The notes below the pieces were generated by a model. The model had not been told where the DNA came from, searched no databases, and saw only the letters and a list, made by a program, of their open reading frames with translations. From NCBI GenBank assembly GCA_002455755.1, contig DKLL01000188.1, positions 14,462-23,682 of the forward strand: a stretch of DNA of 9,221 nucleotides, in the 5' to 3' direction. This DNA comes from Acinetobacter sp. UBA6641 (GTDB taxonomy: Bacteria; Pseudomonadota; Gammaproteobacteria; Pseudomonadales; Moraxellaceae). A program made the translations under genes and the position numbers. Below are positions 6,291 to 9,221 of the stretch, in pieces. Numbering within the stretch: the first letter of the stretch is position 1; every line of letters begins with the position of its first letter.

Positions 6291-6390
6291 TGAAACGCTC
6301 TCGTAAAATATAGATACGGTTGAACATTTCAGGACTGATGCAGAAATGGGGTCGCAGCGATATATCACATATAAATATCGGTTACGTCGT

Positions 6391-6542
6391 CTTCTTTCAT
6401 CCGGACTATACCGTCGGCTTTGGTCTTTCACCAAATCTGCCAGTAAACCCTGTTTGGTTTACAGGCTCGTGGGCTGATTAAATCCTATAGAAATATAGTT
6501 TTAAATTACCACCGGTGGGGAATTGCACCCCGCCCTGAAGCG
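6391..6542 (-). promoter_or_regulatory. FMN riboswitch (RFN element) of ribB
   Basis: On the minus strand the conserved RFN blocks appear in order: AGGGCGGGGTGCAATTCCCC (about 6517–6536), ACCGGTGGTA, AGCCCACGAGCC, an internal variable hairpin, GGTGAAA, then GCCGACGGTATAGTCCGGATG with GAAAG closing the P1 stem against CTTC at the 5' end. This is a complete aptamer that binds flavin mononucleotide. About 100 bases (6291–6390) separate it from the ribB start. That stretch can form AT-rich hairpins (for example CATTTC/GAAATG) but has no T-tract terminator, so control of ribosome access, possibly with Rho, is more likely than intrinsic termination. Confidence 0.96.
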
Positions 6543-6552
6543 ATGTGTCATA

Positions 6553-6558
6553 AGTATA
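6553..6558 (-). promoter_or_regulatory. Likely -10 box of the ribB promoter
   Basis: TATACT on the minus strand, placed so that transcription would begin at about 6545, just ahead of the riboswitch P1 stem. No good -35 hexamer lies 16–18 bp upstream, so the promoter may be weak or depend on an activator. Confidence 0.5.
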
Positions 6559-6652
6559 GTCCCGTTTTTAGTGAATGGTGCCGCTTTCTATAGATCACTT
6601 AGTCATATACATAATAATTATGTGAATAATAAAATGAAATTAATGGGCAATA

Positions 6653-6677
6653 AAAAAGCCCGCATATTGCGAGCTTT
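6653..6677 (-). terminator. Intrinsic terminator after panD
   Basis: On the minus strand the stem AAAAGCTCGC pairs with GCGGGCTTTT, with one U·G pair and a five-base loop. It runs into six T. It begins 16 bases beyond the panD stop codon and separates panD from the ribB promoter. Confidence 0.85.
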
Positions 6678-6692
6678 TCATATCTTTAAACT

Positions 6693-7073
6693 TTAAGCCA
6701 CTTGAACAGGAATACAGTTGGCCGTGTGGTTCACAGTATTGTCCGGATTTGCATAAACCAGGCGAGGTTTATGGGCATTGGCTTCAGCTTCAGTGAAATC
6801 ACCAAATGTAGCAATGATCATCAGATCACCGACATCGGCTTGCAGAGCAGCACCACCATTCACTGAAATGATGCCTGAATTTTCTTCACCACGGATGGCG
6901 TAAGTGGTAAAACGCTTACCATTAGTCACGTTCCACATATGAATTTCTTCATATTCACGGATACCGGCTAAATCCATTAACACGCCGTCAATTGCACAAG
7001 AACCTTCATAATGTAATTCTGCTTGTGTTACGACACAACGGTGAATTTTAGCTTTTAATAAACGAGAAAGCAT
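6693..7073 (-). CDS. panD: Aspartate 1-decarboxylase
   Basis: A 126-residue proenzyme, the same length as E. coli PanD. It decarboxylates L-aspartate to beta-alanine for pantothenate and coenzyme A synthesis. The self-cleavage site Gly24–Ser25 is intact (YEGSCAID); cleavage turns Ser25 into the catalytic pyruvoyl group. Other marks are [14 protein letters not shown] (9–22), the Y-E-I-H-W-N-V-T-N-G region (41–52) and [18 protein letters not shown] (59–76). The ATG at 7073 has AAGGAG at 7083–7088, 9 nt upstream. It lies 143 bases downstream of pth in the same direction; the gap contains three inverted repeats and no obvious T-tract terminator, so panD may be served by both read-through and its own promoter. 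Confidence 0.97.
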   Translation of the reverse strand: MLSRLLKAKIHRCVVTQAELHYEGSCAIDGVLMDLAGIREYEEIHMWNVTNGKRFTTYAIRGEENSGIISVNGGAALQADVGDLMIIATFGDFTEAEANAHKPRLVYANPDNTVNHTANCIPVQVA

Positions 7074-7095
7074 GGCTAGCGTCTCCTTAGTTGAC

Positions 7096-7183
7096 CTAAG
7101 ATTTTATCTTAGTTAAATCAAATCACTTCTTACTGGATCAGTAATCCGCAGAAAGCGCATTTTGCTCCGAAAAAAGCAACATG
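7096..7183 (-). other. Three evenly spaced inverted repeats in the panD leader
   Basis: Perfect CTAAGAT/ATCTTAG with a 3-base spacer (7096–7112); perfect TTACTG/CAGTAA with a 3-base spacer (7130–7144); and a nine-base pair with one mismatch, CATTTTGCT/AGCAACATG, around an 8-base loop (7158–7183). Their centres lie about 33 bp apart. They could be operator sites, leader RNA hairpins, or a weak pth terminator (the outermost one). The region is AT-rich, so chance repeats cannot be excluded. Confidence 0.45.
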
Positions 7184-7216
7184 GCAAGAAGGAAAATTCA
7201 ATTATTTGTAGAATGA

Positions 7217-7798
7217 TCAGTTCGGTTTGTAGGCATTAATTTGATTCATGGCTGGCTGTATGTCACCGTTCACCAGCAATTTAATGCGGGATAAAGCATG
7301 TGCAATAGCATCATCCATTAAACCTTGTTCGCTGCTCGGAGCTTTGCTCAGGACATGACCCGATACGCGTTCTTTGGAACCCGGGTGCCCAATACCGATA
7401 CGCAAGCGGTGGAAATTAGGACCTGTATGCGGAACGATATCACGTAAACCGTTATGTCCACCGTGACCACCACCTGTTTTCAGGCGAATGACACCGGGAT
7501 TCATATCCAGCTCATCATGTGCAATCAGCATTGCTTCGGGAGCAACTTGATAGAATTTGGCGAAGGGTACAACACTTTTGCCAGAGGCATTCATAAAGGT
7601 TGTGGGTAACAGCAGACGAATGTCTTGACCTTCAATATTACCGCGACCGCTGATTCCGTAGAATTTAGGATCGGCTTTGAGAGAGATGCCATATTGTTCT
7701 GCAAGGCGTTCAACGAACCAGAAGCCTGCATTATGGCGGGTTTGGGCGTACTCCTTACCAGGATTGCCCAAACCAACAATTAGCGAAAGTTTTGACAC
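7217..7798 (-). CDS. pth: Peptidyl-tRNA hydrolase
   Basis: A 193-residue bacterial Pth, the usual length, which releases peptides from prematurely dropped peptidyl-tRNA so the tRNA can be reused. It begins LIVGLGNPGKEYAQTRHNAGF with the catalytic His22. Other conserved active-site residues visible are Asn12, Asn70 (FMNASG), Asp95 (IAHDELD) and Asn116 (GGHGGHNGLRDI); RLRIGIGHPG follows. Translation starts at GTG (7798), with GGTG about 7 nt upstream. No upstream ATG is in frame within the 19-base gap to rplY, and the GTG puts His22 within two residues of its usual position. The short gap indicates an rplY–pth operon, a common arrangement. Confidence 0.97.
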   Translation of the reverse strand: MSKLSLIVGLGNPGKEYAQTRHNAGFWFVERLAEQYGISLKADPKFYGISGRGNIEGQDIRLLLPTTFMNASGKSVVPFAKFYQVAPEAMLIAHDELDMNPGVIRLKTGGGHGGHNGLRDIVPHTGPNFHRLRIGIGHPGSKERVSGHVLSKAPSSEQGLMDDAIAHALSRIKLLVNGDIQPAMNQINAYKPN

Positions 7799-7817
7799 TA
7801 ATTTACACCGTTAACAC

Positions 7818-8111
7818 TTATGCGCGTTTGAAGTCAGCGTGCATAGGTGTGTTTTTAGCTGGGTGACGTTGTAAAGCCTGAATTTTAACGCTTTCAACTT
7901 TATCGCCAACTTTGATTTCAACAACTTCTTCAAAGAAAGCATTGTTTTCAAGGGCTTTTACAAGTTCGCGAAGTTCTAAAGTTACTGCAACAGGTTCACC
8001 TGAACCGTAGATGATTGCTGGTACTTTGTTTTGAAGACGAAGGCGGCGGCTCGAACCTTTCCCTTGTACTGCTTCTTCACGTGCTGCTGCGTTTAATACG
8101 AAGTTTGCCAT
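7818..8111 (-). CDS. rplY: 50S ribosomal protein L25
   Basis: A 97-residue L25 of the short form, lacking the C-terminal CTC domain; it binds 5S rRNA in the large subunit. It contains the GKGSSRRLR loop (about 18–26), VPAIIYGSGEPVAV (30–43), ELRELVKAL, and the C-terminal ALQRHPAKNTPMHADF. I start at the ATG at 8111 (MANF). A second in-frame ATG at 8120 abuts the ribosome-binding AGGA (8121–8124) with no spacing, whereas the 8111 start is 9 nt from it. It is followed by pth after 19 bases. The upstream leader contains a GCTGAG/CTCAGC hairpin (8142–8164). Confidence 0.96.
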   Translation of the reverse strand: MANFVLNAAAREEAVQGKGSSRRLRLQNKVPAIIYGSGEPVAVTLELRELVKALENNAFFEEVVEIKVGDKVESVKIQALQRHPAKNTPMHADFKRA

Positions 8112-8141
8112 GATAGACATTCCTAATTTAAGTGTAATTAA

Positions 8142-8164
8142 GCTGAGTTTTCGACCAGCTCAGC
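8142..8164 (-). other. Leader hairpin upstream of rplY
   Basis: On the minus strand GCTGAG (8164–8159) pairs with CTCAGC (8147–8142) around an 11-base loop. It lies about 30 bases before the rplY start and just after the prs terminator. There is no T tract. In E. coli L25 controls its own synthesis through the rplY leader; whether this hairpin plays that part here is inference only. Confidence 0.45.
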
Positions 8165-8169
8165 GATAG

Positions 8170-8194
8170 AAAACCCTGCCTAGAGCAGGGTTTT
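8170..8194 (-). terminator. Intrinsic terminator after prs
   Basis: A perfect ten-base stem AAAACCCTGC/GCAGGGTTTT with a five-base loop, 17 bases beyond the prs stop codon. The T run is short (four T, then C), so termination may be partial and rplY could receive some read-through. Confidence 0.75.
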
Positions 8195-8211
8195 GGAAAT
8201 TTAGCGCTATA

Positions 8212-9165
8212 TTATAGATAAGAATCAAACATTGCGCTAATAGATTCTTCGTTGTTAATACGACGAATTGTTTCAGCAACCATGCTGGCTACTGAAACTT
8301 GGCGAATCTTGCCAAGTTCTTGGGCTTCCTGAGAAAGAGGAATAGTGTCTGTTACAACAAGTTCGTCGATCACAGAGTTTTTCAAATTCTCAATAGCTTT
8401 GCCAGAAAGTACCGGGTGAGTTGCATAGGCAACCACACGGCGAGCACCAAATTGTTTCAGTGCATCAGCTGCTTTACACAAGGTACCTGCTGTATCTACC
8501 ATGTCATCCACGATCACGCAGTCACGATCTTTCACATCACCAATCAAATGCATCACTTGTGATTCATTGGCTTTTTGACGACGTTTATCGATGATTGCAA
8601 GATCGATATCACCCATTTGTTTCGCTACAGCACGTGCGCGAACTACACCACCAACGTCTGGAGAAACAACCATAAGATTATGGTGCTGCTGTTGACGAAG
8701 GTCAGCCAGTAATGCAGGAGTACCGTAGATGTTGTCTACAGGGATATCGAAGAAACCTTGAATCTGGTCAGCATGAAGGTCGATCATTACTACGCGGTCA
8801 ATACCGACAGTTGTCAGCATATCTGCTACAACTTTTGCAGTGATTGGCACACGGCTTGAACGAGGACGACGGTCTTGACGAGCATATCCGAAGTAGGGGA
8901 TGACAGCAGTAATACGACCTGCACTTGCACGACGTAAAGCATCGGCCATAACGAGGACTTCCATCAGGTTGTCGTTCGTTGGGGCACAAGTAGGCTGTAC
9001 AAGGAATACGTCTTTACCACGAACATTTTCAGTAATTTCGACAGCGATTTCACCGTCAGAAAATTGACCTACAGATGCTGCACCTAAAGGAATGTGCAGG
9101 TGGCTTACGACTTTTTGGGCGAATTGTGGATGTGCAGTTCCACTAAAAACGACAAGATTGGGCAT
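8212..9165 (-). CDS. prs: Ribose-phosphate pyrophosphokinase
   Basis: A 317-residue class I PRPP synthase that transfers pyrophosphate from ATP to ribose 5-phosphate, feeding purine, pyrimidine, NAD, histidine and tryptophan synthesis. Motifs in order: FSDGEI (35–40), the ATP-binding loop [10 protein letters not shown] (91–100), [11 protein letters not shown] (129–139) with the metal- and ATP-binding His131, [13 protein letters not shown] (167–179), the catalytic DKRR (193–196), and the PRPP-binding loop [10 protein letters not shown] (219–228). The ATG at 9165 has AAGGGT (9171–9176) 5–6 nt upstream. Only 36 bases separate it from the tRNA gene before it, so it is probably transcribed with that tRNA. 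Confidence 0.98.
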   Translation of the reverse strand: MPNLVVFSGTAHPQFAQKVVSHLHIPLGAASVGQFSDGEIAVEITENVRGKDVFLVQPTCAPTNDNLMEVLVMADALRRASAGRITAVIPYFGYARQDRRPRSSRVPITAKVVADMLTTVGIDRVVMIDLHADQIQGFFDIPVDNIYGTPALLADLRQQQHHNLMVVSPDVGGVVRARAVAKQMGDIDLAIIDKRRQKANESQVMHLIGDVKDRDCVIVDDMVDTAGTLCKAADALKQFGARRVVAYATHPVLSGKAIENLKNSVIDELVVTDTIPLSQEAQELGKIRQVSVASMVAETIRRINNEESISAMFDSYL

Positions 9166-9201
9166 GAAGCACCCTTGGCGGTTGGTATGTAATGAAATAG
9201 A

Positions 9202-9221
9202 TGGCAGGGGCGGCTGGATTC
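9202..9221 (-). tRNA. tRNA 3' end, probably tRNA-Gln (cut by the window edge)
   Basis: The last 20 bases on the minus strand read GAATCCAGCCGCCCCTGCCA. This is the end of a T loop, a T-stem arm CCAGC, an acceptor arm CGCCCCT, discriminator G and an encoded CCA. The anticodon is outside the window. Both tRNA-Gln and tRNA-Trp carry G at the discriminator, and E. coli tRNA-Trp shares this acceptor arm. The ispE–tRNA-Gln–prs order known in Pseudomonas favours Gln. Confidence 0.8.

Noticed and set aside
5627..6313. Plus-strand open frames opposite ribB
   Set aside because: Shadow frames of a strongly conserved gene, with no ribosome-binding sites and no recognisable domains.
6291..6434. N-terminal extension of RibB to give 267 residues
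   Set aside because: It translates the FMN riboswitch and its linker, has no ribosome-binding site, and makes the protein longer than the family; the 6290 ATG has a site and the right length.
8112..8120. ATG three codons upstream as the L25 start
   Set aside because: It directly abuts AGGA with no spacing; the ATG at 8111 has 9 nt spacing and gives the usual MANF-type N-terminus.
1..9221. CRISPR array, phage genes, toxin–antitoxin pair or defence island
   Set aside because: No regularly spaced direct repeats, integrase, phage structural genes or defence-type domains are visible; the genes are housekeeping apart from the IS remnant.

Overview
The window looks like ordinary chromosome from an Acinetobacter-type gammaproteobacterium (Moraxellaceae). 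The grounds are the AT-rich composition, protein sequences that closely resemble Acinetobacter Pth, L25 and PanD as I remember them, a membrane protein resembling a family known mainly from that genus, and the order tRNA–prs–rplY–pth, which pseudomonads and moraxellas share. No database search was possible, so the taxonomy is inference.

Region by region. (1) Positions 1–971, plus strand: a very acidic 69-residue protein (GTG start) and a UPF0149 (YgfB/YecA-like) protein, closed by a hairpin terminator with T/A tracts on both sides. (2) Positions 1017–2447, minus strand: a run of three small membrane-protein genes in the order two-helix unknown protein, DedA, four-helix ABZJ_00895-like protein. 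A long hairpin overlaps the stop codon of the first. (3) Positions 2631–3603, minus strand: trhO, the rhodanese-fold tRNA U34 hydroxylase, with its own terminator. (4) Positions 3810–4952, plus strand: a DUF1289 zinc-site protein and a LysE/RhtB exporter. (5) Positions 4953–5630: a 678-base stretch with no intact gene, holding a decayed IS3-family (IS150-type) element with both ends but a large internal deletion, frameshifts and a stop codon. (6) Positions 5631–6560, minus strand: ribB behind a complete FMN riboswitch. (7) Positions 6653–9221, minus strand: a 3' tRNA end, prs, rplY, pth and panD, with terminators after prs and panD.

Functional links: the right half is core metabolism and translation. 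It covers PRPP synthesis (prs), 5S rRNA-binding L25 (rplY), peptidyl-tRNA recycling (pth), beta-alanine for pantothenate and CoA (panD), and the four-carbon riboflavin precursor under FMN feedback (ribB). The left half is membrane and tRNA-modification housekeeping. Several starts were set from ribosome-binding sites: trhO, ribB and rplY start downstream of the longest open frame, while pth (GTG), the DUF1289 gene (TTG) and the first gene (GTG) use non-ATG starts.

I see no convincing undescribed system. The points most worth a second look are the long hairpin at 2140–2177, three inverted repeats evenly spaced at about 33 bp in the panD leader, the internally deleted IS3 remnant, and the small unknown membrane gene cotranscribed with dedA.
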